From Tribonema minus (Eukaryota; Sar; Xanthophyceae; Tribonematales; Tribonemataceae), in the NCBI GenBank assembly GCA_017506865.1, contig JAFCMP010000034.1:248001-312000 (forward strand): DNA of 64,000 nucleotides, given 5' to 3'. Shown here piece after piece: positions 44,511 through 60,604 of the stretch (positions are counted from its first letter, which is position 1; the number at the start of each line of letters is the position of its first letter). The notes under the pieces are model-generated. The model was not told where the DNA came from. It searched no databases and saw only the letters and a list, made by a program, of their open reading frames with translations. The position numbers and the translations under genes were made by a program.

Positions 44511-45983
44511 TCAGTCTTGCCTGAGGTGGTGCGACATGGCCGCCTCTCGCTGCAACTGCCTGCTGTGGCATCTGCGCGCAGCTGCCCTGTCCAGCCCACG
44601 CTTTGCCACCTGCCCCAGGCGCTGCACCTCGGCGTCACCGCAGTACGCGCGCATGGCGCTCGCCACGGCGCCGTGCGCGTCCGCCCTGCTGAGCCGCGCC
44701 GCCAGGCCGGCATCAGCGCTCAGCAAATGGATCACGCTCAGCGCGTCCGCCGCCATGCGCGCCGCGACGTAGCAGTGCTCATTGTACCTGACCGCCGCGT
44801 GCAGCACGTCCGGCACCGCCTCGCACGCGCCCGCGCGCGCCAGGCGCGCGAGGGTCGCGGCGTCGGCCAGCGAGCGGCCGCCTCCGCGCGCGAGCATCTG
44901 CACCGCCTGCAGCGAGCTGCTGCACTGCGCGAGGCGCTCCCGGTCCAGCAGGGTCTCGCGGCTGTGCAGCGACCGCACGAGCGCCGTGCATGTGCCCGCT
45001 CTGCGCAGGCGTGCGCGGTTGTGCGGGGTCGCCAGCGCTCTAATAGCGGCGAGCGCTGCTGCGGACAGGGACGCGTCACGGGGGTACCTCTGCAGCGCAG
45101 CCAAGACCGCCTCGCCCGCGCCCGCCGCGCCGAGCTGAGGCGCGCCACCTCTGTCTGCAAGCGCGATGATGGTGTTGAGCGCAGCAGTGGCCTGACAGGG
45201 CTGCCGCGAGAGCCGCGTGAACAGCCGCAGTGCAGCCACCACTGCGCCGCTGGCGCCAGCGTTCAGCAGCTGCCTGATGGTGGTGTCTCGAGCGTTGCAG
45301 GCAACGGGGCATGTGGTAAGCTGGTCTTGGATGCACTGGGTGCATTGTCTGCTTGGGGAAATCGTTATCGTTGTGGCAGGTGCTTGGTGACCTTCAGCAC
45401 TGGCAAGTCTGACGGCGGCGTCGGCATGCCCCGTCGCGCGTGCGAGTTCGATCACCGCCTTGATCCCAGCATCTTGAACGCTCATATTGCTGCCATGCGT
45501 GGTCATCGCGGCCACAATCGCTTCGGCAATGCCGGCATCCCTTAATGTGAGCCAGTTGTGCGCGCGGACACTAGTGTGCGTGCCAGCAGAGACGAGGCAA
45601 GCAACTGCGCGCAGGGCGGCCTCCTGCACCCCGGCGCTGCGGCGGTGGATGAACAAGGCTGATGACAGCAGCTCGCAGGCCCCTGCCGCTCTAAGCCTCT
45701 CAGCAGCAGCGCTGGACGCCTTTTTGCCGTCCATGCTGCTCACGGCAACGCATGGAATAAATAAACACACGTTGCGCGCCCCCCACAGTTGGACGGTGGC
45801 ACTATCTGCGAAAGCTTTCATCATCTCCAGCACCGTGGCCTCCCGTGACTGTTGCCTCTGCCGCATGCCTACAGCACGCCGAGCTCACGCCGGCTCAAAG
45901 GTGTGTGGGTGCCGCAGCAATGAAGGGTCCACTTCTTCAACTTCAAGGTAAGCTGCCCCCAATTGAGACAGGGGTGACAACTC
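44511..45983 (-). CDS. Armadillo/ARM-like repeat protein
   Basis: Two exons (45983-45889 and 45855-44511) join in phase 2, about 479 residues, with the true start possibly further upstream. The body is a run of about 40-residue Ala/Leu-rich helical repeats (AAGACELLSSALFIHRR, AAALNTIIALADRGGAPQLG, AAGAGEAVLAALQRY, LRRAGTCTALVRSL), typical of armadillo-type scaffolds that bind peptides or partner proteins. A less conserved insert near SPSRQCTQCIQDQLTTCP may be a small retained intron (about 45293-45390), but the frame stays open. The C terminus is basic. It has no kinase or F-box domain. Its neighbour downstream on the same strand is TKL kinase 1. Confidence 0.75.
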
Positions 45984-46052
45984 CTGTCTAGACCTTACGG
46001 AGAAACTGCAGATTGCGATGTAACGACGGCAGCGTTGATACAATTTATTAAA

Positions 46053-46666
46053 CCTCCGGAAAGCGCATTGACGCCAGCTGCTGCCAGCCCTCATCGGATG
46101 TGGCCACTGCACGCGCCACGGCGCCCGGGCATGTAGCTGTAGAAGGCGGTGCTGGATGAGCTTGCCATGATGCCGCAGCAGGTCGCATTGACGCATTCCA
46201 GTGAGAGAGCGAAAACATGGTGGCTTTAGCAAGACGTACATCGCAACATAGAAGGAGAATGCTGCGGCGCCAGCGGCGACAGAGCAGCATTTGCGGCTCG
46301 CAGCTTCATTGCGCTGTCTGCCACCATAACTTGAAGCTGCTGCGCCCTGAGCTGCTGATGCATTAGCCGGTGGTAAATTGCGCAGTTGGCCAAGCAGACA
46401 AGGCACGCTGACGGTACATTGGCAGCCAGAGCCACAGCGGCGGCAGCCAGTCTGGTCTGTGTGCTTACCAAGTACGGTAGTACGCCACAGGCAACAGAGA
46501 CACACAGACCGTGCAACAGCAGGTACAGCTGGATATCCGTGCAGCTACACGCAACGGCCAGCAGGAGTTGTGCTGGCGGCAGACAATGCGAAGGCGGCAG
46601 CGCAGAGGCGCACCTAGAGGTGCTGGCGATAGGCGACGCGTGTCTTGCCGCGGCCGCTGCAGCCAT
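46053..46666 (-). CDS. Possible small membrane protein or 5' exons of the armadillo gene
   Basis: The minus strand from 46666 (MAAAAAARHASPIAST) has two hydrophobic segments (LYLLLHGLCVSVACGVLPYL and AAAAVALAANVPSACLVCLA) and stays open to 46226. Another frame ends VARAVATSDEGWQQLASMRF and either stops at a TAA near 46051 or is spliced to the armadillo exon at 45983 through a poor GTTTAA donor. Both readings are weak, and the junction between the two pieces is not resolved. Confidence 0.28.
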
Positions 46667-46922
46667 GGCAACTGGTTACCTTACAGCAGCAGGGGCAGGG
46701 GCCCTCGTATGCCATGCAGGTGGTGCATCACAAGCTCATGTGATTCGCGGTGCAGCACTGCATCATTGTACTCAGTCAACTCAAGGGTGCACGTGTATGC
46801 GCACAGGCACTGGATGCGAGATGAGCAAGCGCAAGGTGCCCTCTGCGCCTCATGGGTTGCATTAACATGCCCCCCCCCTCCAAACGCACCAGTGGCTGAC
46901 CAGGACAATGTGATGTTACAGC

Positions 46923-47295
46923 TTATTTGAAGCCAGTCGAGCCCAGAGCATTGTGCAGGCCATCGACCCGCACAAGGCAGCAGGGTGGCGCGAACCACAG
47001 CATGCGCAAACTGCCGCTGGACAGCGGCATAAACGTCATGCCTAATGGCACATTGACGGTGCCGTCGTCCATGACCGTTCCAAGGCCTGTGTGCCTTCTG
47101 ACCTATCGTGGAGAGTATTTTCGAGCTTGGTCGCAATGTTCGTCACGGACGAGAATATCAGGACGATCACCCCGACTATATGAAGTCTCCTTGTGGTCGG
47201 CAGCGACATGTCGGATGAGTGCCCAGCTCGGCTGCTGGATGTGGGGCCAGGAGGCTCAGTGGACAACCTCATTTACAGTGAGGGTCGCGGTGGTG
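46923..47295 (-). pseudogene. Decayed open frame with two in-frame stops
   Basis: One continuous minus-strand frame encodes CTTATLTVNEVVH, a TGA (47258-47256), then PHIQQPSWALIRHVAADHKE and SRGDRPDILVRDEHCDQARK, a TAG (47105-47103), then GLGTVMDDGTVNVPLGMTFM and a final TAA at 46925-46923. The hydrophilic, protein-like sequence on either side of the stops suggests a dead gene. The GDRPDILVRD segment recalls endonuclease/reverse-transcriptase flanks of non-LTR elements, but this is only a guess. Confidence 0.35.
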
Positions 47296-47670
47296 CAGTG
47301 CTACGCTTGCTGTGGGATTGAATCCCAGACACGGTCTCCGGGGCCTCCTTGGGGCCTTGTAAAGAAGTCCATGAGTACGTTTCGCGATGTGGGAGAACAA
47401 ATCAGCGAGCCTCGTGGTCCCAACTCCAGCAGCCGGGCTTGGGCACTCATCCGACGTGACGCTCACGGTAGCGAGCAGGAGTGGCGGGGGTCCGCGCCCT
47501 TGTGTGTTTGACGTGTAGCTCGGGCGGCGGCGCAGCTGACTGTACACACATGTGCACAAGCACAGTTGAAGTTCTTGTTGAAGTGCTTTTCGAGTTTGGA
47601 CCCACCACAAAAAGGCCAGAGAGATGCCTAGCGGCAGCAGCAGCGGAGATCAACTTATTAGGCCGACCTG
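47296..47670. other. 5' flank of TKL kinase 2
   Basis: No supported exon; presumed promoter and leader. A plus-strand frame of 194 codons that ends here is the antisense of the decayed minus frame. Confidence 0.4.
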
Positions 47671-50600
47671 ATGCGGTGGCCGGCCTTTAGCTTACTCGTG
47701 TGGGTGCCTTCAGTGGCGGGGCTCGAGGTGCAGCTTGTTGTTCCTGCGCACACTGATGTGCCAGGGTATGGCCAGCAGTCAGCACCTGGGCTCTCCATCA
47801 AGCAGCTGGGCTCAGATCAGCCCGCGTCGGAGTGGCGCTGGACACCATGCGAGTCCGGTCTGCATACACATCGCAGCCTTAACAGCAGCGGCAATAGCAG
47901 CGAAGCTCCGCTGAACAGATTCTGGGAGGAGGTGACAAGCGACTTGTTGCAGGGCTCGGACGATGATGGATACGGCTTTCCATCTGTTTTGTTAGACAAC
48001 TGGTGGCTGCATCATGATCTCGATGTTTCTGCCGGACACGCTGCACTCACTGCTGTTGCCGGAGCACGCGGCTGGTCTGCCGTGTCGCTGGTACATCCAC
48101 CATCAGCTGCAGCGGAGCAACGCTCCGCACATCCGGTGAGAGCGTTGCGCACCTCACTGACCGGCGCAGGCATTCGGGTGACAGCGGAGCTCGCATGCGA
48201 CAGTGGCCATTTACCCAACGGCACCGTGCAACACCCATGTCAGCTGCAGCATCTCGCCGCATCCACGGTGGTGGTAGCGGACTCGTGCGCCGGATTCCAC
48301 AGGCTGCTGTTGCGCGCGCATGCTGTCGGAGCTTTGCAGCAGCGGGACTGGCTGCTGCTGACTGCGGGCGATGACGGGCGGGGAGGGTGTGCGCCGCCGA
48401 GTTCACCCGGCGCACTCGCCACAGCGCGCGCCACTTTCATCAGTCCAGACGGATCAGTGCGCTTTGGATGGAGGCCCCGCGCTCGGCAACGTTCAGAACA
48501 AAAACTTTCAGGCTCAGGCTCTACCACAAGGCCATGTTCGGACGGTCAGTGCTGGAGGCTCTCACCGGGGGTGGCGGTGATCACACCTGCAGCATCAGCC
48601 GCCCTTGTGAACCTGGCCGGTGGCCTGATGGACGTCCTGACTGAGGCGCACAGCAGGCGCGGGCAGCAGCAGCAGCAGCCATTTCTGCGCGCAGCTTTCG
48701 CTCATGGCATCGCGTTGGGACTGGCGGAGGCGGCGGCGGCGGTAGTGCCGGCGGCGACGGCGGCGGCGCCGTCACTGGCACCAGCAGAGCTTCAGACGCC
48801 GACGGCGGCGCAGCGCGGCTTGCGCGTCGCAAGCGGCAGCAGCAGCTTCACGTTGAGAGACAGCGCAGCGCCCTCTGGCGACCCGCAGCGCGACCTGGCG
48901 AACGCCGTGCAGGTGTGCAGCAGCGACGGGGGGTGGGGCACGGAGCAGGTGGCGGTGACGGCGACGCTGGCGGTCGTGGCGGCGCTGGCCATCGCCCTGG
49001 CGGCGGCGACGTGCATTGCGGAAAAGAAGCGGTCTCACGGCAAGGTCAGTACCCCCGCCGCTGCGCTGTGCACGCACGTGCAATGTCAGAGGGCAGCGCT
49101 GTCAGTCGTCAGCACAACGCATTTGGCGCGTCGCGGAGAGTGATGCTGCTGCTGACATGCACTGCTTCAGTTGAAGAACTGGTTGTTGTGAAGTTTGGTA
49201 GCTGTGAAGATCGTGCAAGTTGTGCCTGTAATGTCTGTATTTCTGCCGCTGGGCATCAGCATGTTGTACAGTGATCTGCCACTTTGAAAGTCAGAGTAGG
49301 GGGCAAGTGATGGGCGACAGTTAGACAGGCGGTCTGCTTCAGCGAAGTAGAAGATGGTACGTGGACCGCTTGAAGTGATATCGTTAGCACTGTGCTGGCC
49401 TGCACTGACGTTTCACAAGTGGCGGCGGCTTGGTGCTCATGTGCATGCCATTTGCTCATCGTGAATAACCTGCAATGTGACAGCATCAGAGTTGTTGTAC
49501 AGCAGGCACCATTGTTTCAACACTGTTCCACGAGTGGAGTCCAATGCAGGTTGTGGTGGGACGCATGGTGTCAACATGCGCTGTACCATTGTGGCTGTAC
49601 CACCATTGTGCGCTCTACCGCCATTGTGCTTGCTGCCATCTGCTATTGACCAGCAGTAATATGAGTACGTTGACACCGTAGCTCGCACGTGGCATACTTT
49701 GCAGCATACTTGCTTTATAGTTGTCCCTGGCATTGCCATGCAGCTGGCACTTCATTAATGCAAGCAGGCAGCACTGCTCGGCACCGCGTTTCCCGCCCGC
49801 GCGCTCGCCATAGTAGATGCTTCGCATCACGCACGCGTGTCATGGCAATGGAGCATCAGTGACGCTTCAGATGTCTTTCCAAAGTTCCAAAGTTCACTCT
49901 TCACGCGTATCTCAGCCACCGCCCTCCCACTCCTGCCGCCACCACATGCGCTTCACCCAGCCCCCCCCCCCCCTCCCCCCCTCCCCCCCGCCTCCCAGGT
50001 CCTGGAGCTGACGTCGCGCAACCGCGAGCTGGAGACGTACGTGGCGCCCAAGGCGGGGCAGCTGGACCTCATTGCGCGCGAGATGTCCGCGCTCGCGCCC
50101 ACGGAGCAGCAGCTCCTGCGCAGCGTCGAGATGGACGCGGCGCGCCTCGAGGTGGGCGCCGTCATCGGCGTCGGCAGCTACGCGGAGGTGCGGCGCGGCG
50201 CGTACCGCGGCACGCCCGTCGCCGTCAAGACGCTCAAGGCGGCGGACGCGCGCGCGCTGCAGCGCTTCCGCGCCGAGATCCTCCTCATGAAGGACCTGCG
50301 CCACCCGAACATCGTCATGCTGCTCGGCGCGTCCTGGTCCACGGGGCGCCTCATGATGGTCGTGGAGCTCTTTGAGCGCGGCAACCTCGCCGACGTCCTC
50401 GACGCCGCGCAGCTCACGTGGCGCCAGAAGTTCAGCATGCTGGAGGACAGTGAGTGCGTGTGTGGCTTGCGCGAGCGCTGCGGTTGTGCTGTGCGCCCTC
50501 GTGCGACGTGCGCGTGCGGTTGGACGCAGTGGATGCTGTGCAGCATGCATGCCTTGATTGCGGTTGTTGTTGCACGACGCATACGCCAAACAGTGGTGGT

Positions 50601-53600
50601 GTAGATCTGATTGTCAGCCGCTTGAGTGTCCGTTGGATCTTGCCTCTGCGGAACTGTGCATGTGGACGGCCCGTCATCTCGGCCAGCCGAAGGCAGAGTG
50701 ATGGCAGGACCCTCGGTGGACGTCTGAAACAGCGCACGTTGAGGTTGCTGGCATCATGCACGGAATTACTCAGGCTTGCGCTCTGGGTACTTGCATCATC
50801 AGGTACATCACAGCGCGGCAGTGTGGGTACTTCAATGATGAAGTACATGTCAGCTCTCAGGGGGCGCTCAATGATCCCTTCTGGTGTAAAAAGGGCAGCA
50901 CGTTACATGCATGCATATGAGGCTTGCTAACCGCATACAACAAACTCACCGGCCTTCACGGCGTCAGTCCCTGTCGCCTGAAGGCTGGCTTCTCCACAAC
51001 TTCAACTTCAAGGCGACGCCTCACATGCATGTCCGCCACCTATGCACACAAACAAGAGGCATCATCGTACTCTGGCCTCCATATACGCCCTGGCTACGCT
51101 GCAACGGCACGCATGTGCGATGAGTGTACCAATGGTGCCCGCCGCGCCCCCCCCCCCCCCCCTTCTCACCGTCCTCGCCTGCGCCGCAGTCGCGCGCGGC
51201 ATGGCGTACCTGCACTCGGCGCGGTACTACGACGAGGCCACGCAGACGTACCAGACGTGCATCATACACCGCGACCTCAAGCCGCAGAACATGCTCGTCA
51301 CGGCCACCCTCGGCATCAAGATCACGGACTTTGGCGAGGCTCGCGTGGTGGACAACGACTACACCATGACGCAGGCACTGTACATGTGGAAACGAATCAA
51401 AAGATCTCGCAGAGCTCTACGTAGGTGACAAGATGTGGTTAGCCGTCAAACTGAATGCCTTCCACCAGTGATCGTGGTCGCCGCTGCTGCGGCAATTGGC
51501 CATGAGTTAACTGGCGCCACCATATATTCACAGAAGTCTAAGACTTCTGTGTGCAAGCTTTTCAGCGTTCGAGGCATCCAGTGCGGTCGCCCATGTGTTG
51601 TACGGTTCGGCGGCGGTGCACTTGCCGTCGCCGGGTTCAGCTGCAGCGCGCGGGGGCTGGTGTGATGTGCGCTAGTTGGCGGTATGCGCTACGGTCCTCG
51701 CCTGTGCTTCCGATGCCGCAGTCTGAGGTGCGACCCTGTGTGCATAGTTCGCCTTCCCCGGGCTGTAAGTTCGCTCTTGTCCGCAATCGTTGCAATCCTG
51801 CGTCGCCGCGCTCCGCTCACGTACAGGCCTGCTCCATCGTGTACCCTCATCTGGAGCTGCTCTGCGGTCCCCTTGCTTGTGAATGGTATCGGTGCTGCTG
51901 CAGCGCTGGACCGATACTTGAGCACTGCCCCACCCTGTATCCTCCCCCCCCCCCCCCCCCCCCCCTCCTCCCCCCCCGGGCCAGGTCGGCACGCTGCTGT
52001 ACATCGCCCCCGAGATCGTGCGCGGCGACAAGTACGACGAGAAGTGCGACGTCTACAGCTTCGCGGTCGTGCTGCTGGGCATGCTGCAGCTGCGCGAGCA
52101 CGTCTTCGACCTCTTTGTCGCGGCGCTCAGGGAGCTGCGCGAGGAGGACGTCAGCAACAGCGGCGGCGGCAGTGGCGGCGGCGGCAGCGCTGTGCGGCGC
52201 CTGTCCAGGTCGGGCCGCGGATCGGATAAGGGGCAGGCGGCAGCGGCGAAGGGAGGCGCGCGCATCACGCCGCACATGGTCACCGTCGCCATCGTGAACG
52301 AGGACCTGCGGCCGACGCTGCCGGAGGTGAGCGGCCGCACACGTGCGAGGGGCGGCACCTGAAACTGCCGTCATCCGCGCTTGACATCGCTGATGATGGG
52401 AGGCGCGCCAGCAGCTTCGATCGGCGTCTGCAGAGGGAGGGTGGAGGTAGACGCGGCTGAGCCGACGCAGGCCTGCCGCATTTGCGGTGCATATTTCTTT
52501 GTCTGTGGGTCCTCATGGTTGTCGGGGCCTCTGCGATGCGTGTGCCATTGCCTGTCTGAGCGCCACGACGTGCGCTGCCGTACCTACATGCCCATCCTAA
52601 ATCACTACGGGCTCATCAGGCTTTCTGCGTCCAATTTCGGCAGCGTGATCTTCACAACGGCTGCTCCACCTCCCCCCCCTCCCCCCCGCAGAGCGTCCCG
52701 CCGTCCCTGGCGCTCCTCATCGAGCAGTCGTGGGACTCCGACTCCACCAACCGCCCCACCTTCAAGGAGATCCTCGAGTACGTGGACACCATCGTGAGGG
52801 AGGAGATATTCGAGGAGGGCGGCCACCACGGCGGCGCCGCCGCGCTCGCCGCGTCGCAGGACGCCGCCGCCGCCGCAGCAGCTGCCTCCGCGGCCCCCGC
52901 GCGCCGCGCCTCCAAGGCCAGCTCCCTTGCGGAGTGGGTCGGCGTCGCCGCCGGCAGCATCGACCTCGACGACGGCGAGCACAGCGGCGGCGGAAGCGGC
53001 GGCAGCAGCTTCGGCGACTTCGACGACAGCGCGGACGAGCTGCTGTCGACGGGCAGCGCGCTGTCGGCGGCGCCGTCGCCGACCGCGAGCGAGCGCGAGG
53101 CGCTCGCGGAGGCCATCCTGGCGCGCGTCGGCGCGGGCGGCGGCGCCGCGGCGGCGGCGCACGCCGGCGACGCGCCCGCGCTCGCGGCGGAGCGGCGGCG
53201 CGCGACGGAGCGCAGCGAGTGGGTCGCGCTGCAGGCGGCGGCGGCGGCGCGGCGCGCGGCGCGCGGCGACGCGGAGGCGGCGGCGCAGGTGCGGCGGCGG
53301 CGGCGCTCGCTGCCGCCGGGCGCGGGCGACCGGCGCCCGCGCGGCTACCGCGCCGTGCGCGGCGCGACGGCGCTCGACAACCTCATGGCCAACAACATGG
53401 CGCTGCGGCGCCTGTTCCTGCGCAAGCAGAAGGAGGCGGGCGGCGGCGAGGACGCGGACTCCGTGGCGCGCTACGGCGGCAGCGACCACATGCTGGGCAG
53501 CAGCACGGCGCCCGGCGGCGGCGGCGGCGGCGGCAGCGAGGCGATGCGCGACTCGTCCCCGCCGGCCGTGTTCTCGCCGCGCTCGACGTACTCCAACTCG

Positions 53601-54977
53601 CCGTCGCCGCGCGCGTCGCACGGCCCGCCGCTGCGTCACTGGTACTCTCCGCCGCATGATGCCAGCGCGCAGGCCATGTCTGGTGCGGCTGCACATGGGG
53701 CGGCGTCTGCCGCGCCGCCATCGCAGCAGTCTCAAGTGTATCATGGTGCGCCTGCGGCGCCTCCGCTCAGCGCTGCGAGCGCAGCGGATGCTGCAGCGGT
53801 TAACACATCAGAGGCGCCCACGGCCGCGCCGTCAGAGCGCCACAACAGCGCCGCCGTGCTGGGCCACCTGTGGCCAGCCTTACAGCCCGCTGCGCCACCG
53901 CCGCCGCCGTTGCCGCCGACGGGTGCTGCAACGGATGTGACACAGCTCCCCAGGCCACCACCGGCTGCGCCGAGACCGCCGCTGCCCGCGACAGCCCCAC
54001 AGCCGAACCACGCGCTCGCCAGGCAGTCGGCGCTTGCGCTGCAGTACCTGCTGCCGGGCAATGCGTCCGGGCGCAATTCGATGACCGGCGCCGCCGAGGG
54101 CAGTGCTTCCGTGATGCGCAGGGACTCCGTAGGGAGCAATGCAGCGCAGGACAGCGCTCTTGCTGCCGTGTCGTTTGCGGCGGCGGCAGCAACGGCGGAG
54201 CGGTCAGTTCAGGACAGCGCGCTGGCCGCGTTCAGCGCACCTGCGCCAGCATCCTCACAGCAGCACATGTACCAGCAGCAGCATGCACAGCTGGCGCAGC
54301 AGCCGCCGCTGCGTGTGGCGGCGCCGCACCCTCCGTGGCAGTCGCACCGCCCTCCGCCGCCGCCGCCGCACAACCTCGCCGCGTTTGGCGCAGGCCAGGT
54401 TCCCGCCGCTGCCATGCCCGCAGCGCTGCGCGCAGAGCAACAGCAGCACCACCAGCACCAGCAGCAGCCTCTGGCCGTGCCGCACAGCTACTGGGACGAG
54501 GTCGACGCGCGGGCGGAGGGCGCGGCCACGGCGTTTAGCAGCGCAGCGACGCTGCGCGACGCCGGCAGCAGCAGCAGGCACGGCGGCGTGGGCGACGGGA
54601 CGGTGCGCTTCGCGCCGGCGCGCGAGCAGCGCGTTTCTGTCCCTAGCGCAGCGGCGGCGCCGGTTCTCGACAGCGGCAAGGACGCGTTCGCTGCCGGCAG
54701 TGACGGCTGGGGCTACAGGGGGCCCCTGCGCGCGCCCTTGCAGAAGCCGCCGCCAAGCTACCTGTCACAGCAGGAGCAGGAGCAGCAGCAGCAGCAGCAT
54801 TCATTTGCTGCTCAGTCGCGACGGCCAGCGCCGCCGCCGCATGCAAACCGCGGCGCCACGCATGGCGCCAGTCCGCTGGACATGCTGGACGACGATGGCG
54901 ATCTGTGCGGGCAGCGGCTCGCACAGTTAGTGAAGCTGCAGCCCGTGCTGCCAGCGCGGCGCAGCGGCTTCGGGTGA
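47671..54977 (+). CDS. Receptor-like TKL protein kinase 2
   Basis: Five exons (47671-49044, 49999-50449, 51190-51374, 51985-52326, 52692-54977) join in phase, 1545 residues. Signal peptide MRWPAFSLLVWVPSVAG, a roughly 420-residue ectodomain of unknown family with several NxS/T sites, a membrane helix (VAVTATLAVVAALAIALAA, then EKKR), a short helical juxtamembrane region and a complete kinase (GVGSYAEVRRGAYRG, VAVKTLK, HPNIVMLLGAS, HRDLKPQN, DFGEAR, GTLLYIAPEI, DVYSFAVVLLGML, RPTFKEIL). A Gly/Ser-rich insert interrupts the C-lobe, and about 700 residues rich in Ala, Gln, Pro and Ser follow. It probably senses an extracellular cue and signals by Ser/Thr phosphorylation. Intron 3 needs a GC donor (ACGCAG/GCACTG). 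Poly(C) tracts precede all four acceptors. Confidence 0.92.
51944..51965 (+). repeat. C22 tract upstream of a 3' splice site
   Basis: Twenty-two C followed by CCTCC-type blocks, ending 19 bases before the exon start at 51985. Similar tracts lie at about 49960-49988, 51149-51164 and 52667-52687, before the other three acceptors of this gene. Confidence 0.95.
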
Positions 54978-59542
<4,565 letters not shown>

Positions 59543-59987
59543 GCGGCGCCGCATCTGGTCGCGCGCGCTGCTGTCTGTGACGGCGGCAGGGGCGGTTGTA
59601 CAGGCAGCGGCAGCAGTGGCGGCGGCCACGGTGGCGGTGCAGCAGCGGCGGCGGCGGCAGCGGCGGCGGCGGCGGCGGCGGCAGTGCGGGCGGCGGCAGC
59701 GGTGGCAGGGGGCGGTAGTTGCGCAACCTGCCGCCCGCCCCCGCTGCACCGCCTCTGCACCTAATAGTGGCAGGCATGCGCAGAGGTCGTGGGCAGCGGT
59801 TTTACAGCGCGGCAGTGTTCCTTGTGAGCGGCCAAGTACCTGGACCAGGGGATGGTGCATTTTTGCGCGCTCGTGCGGCGCGCGCAACACGCCGCCCGCC
59901 TTGCGCGCTCTTAGGCTGCGCCAACCTTGTAAATTAGAGACAGAGCAATGGAGGAATGAGGTTGGGTGGGGGGGATAAGGAAGGGAA

Positions 59988-60030
59988 GGGGGGGGGGGGG
60001 GGGGGGGGGGGGGGTGGGGGGGGGAGGGGG
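59988..60030 (+). repeat. G27 run followed by G9 and G5 blocks
   Basis: Twenty-seven G, T, nine G, A, five G. It could form a G-quadruplex, or pair with the C23 run about 160 bp downstream. Confidence 0.95.
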
Positions 60031-60187
60031 AGCGCATGAGGTCTGTCGTTTGCTCTGGCACGGACTGTGTGCACGTGTATTTCTTAAACCAGCAGAGCGA
60101 TTGATCGGGGTCAGCCATCAGAGAGCGAAGGTCAGTGTCGTGTGGCATTCGCCAGGGCTTCACCACGGCATACCACAGGACCGCTCT

Positions 60188-60210
60188 CCCCCCCCCCCCC
60201 CCCCCCCCCC
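60188..60210 (+). repeat. C23 run
   Basis: Twenty-three consecutive C, complementary to the G27 run upstream. Confidence 0.95.
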
Positions 60211-60604
60211 GCACCATAGAGGCCCCTCTGTGAAAAGCCATAGAAAACGGTGAGACTGTAAAGCCATTGGCCCCCATAAGACATTCGCAGTAGACGATTT
60301 GCGTTAAGGTGTTCACGGTAGCCAAGCCACTTCTGGGGGCCCCGACTGCTTCATAGTCGGACTCGTGTCCCGTTTCGCACCATCCTCCGCAGATGGATTT
60401 GCAGGCATGGTGTACAGACAGAAAGAGCAGTGGGCATTATGGGTGTGATGAAAGTTGGCAGTATTGCTGGGTGCAGTGGCGGCTGGTGTTGGTGTGTGTG
60501 GTGTGAGGTACTTCCCCTGGTTGGAGTGTGTGATGTTCCTGGTGAAAATACAAGCTGCACATTCACCATGCCTGCTGATGTGCGTGCCTGCTCTCTGCTT
60601 CAAG

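Noticed and set aside
47295..47330. tRNA-like T-arm (GGGATTCAATCCCA on the minus strand)
   Set aside because: Stem and loop lengths do not fit, and no acceptor or anticodon arm is found at the right distance.
46927..47511. 194-codon plus-strand frame
   Set aside because: It is antisense to a more protein-like, though broken, minus-strand frame and begins without context.
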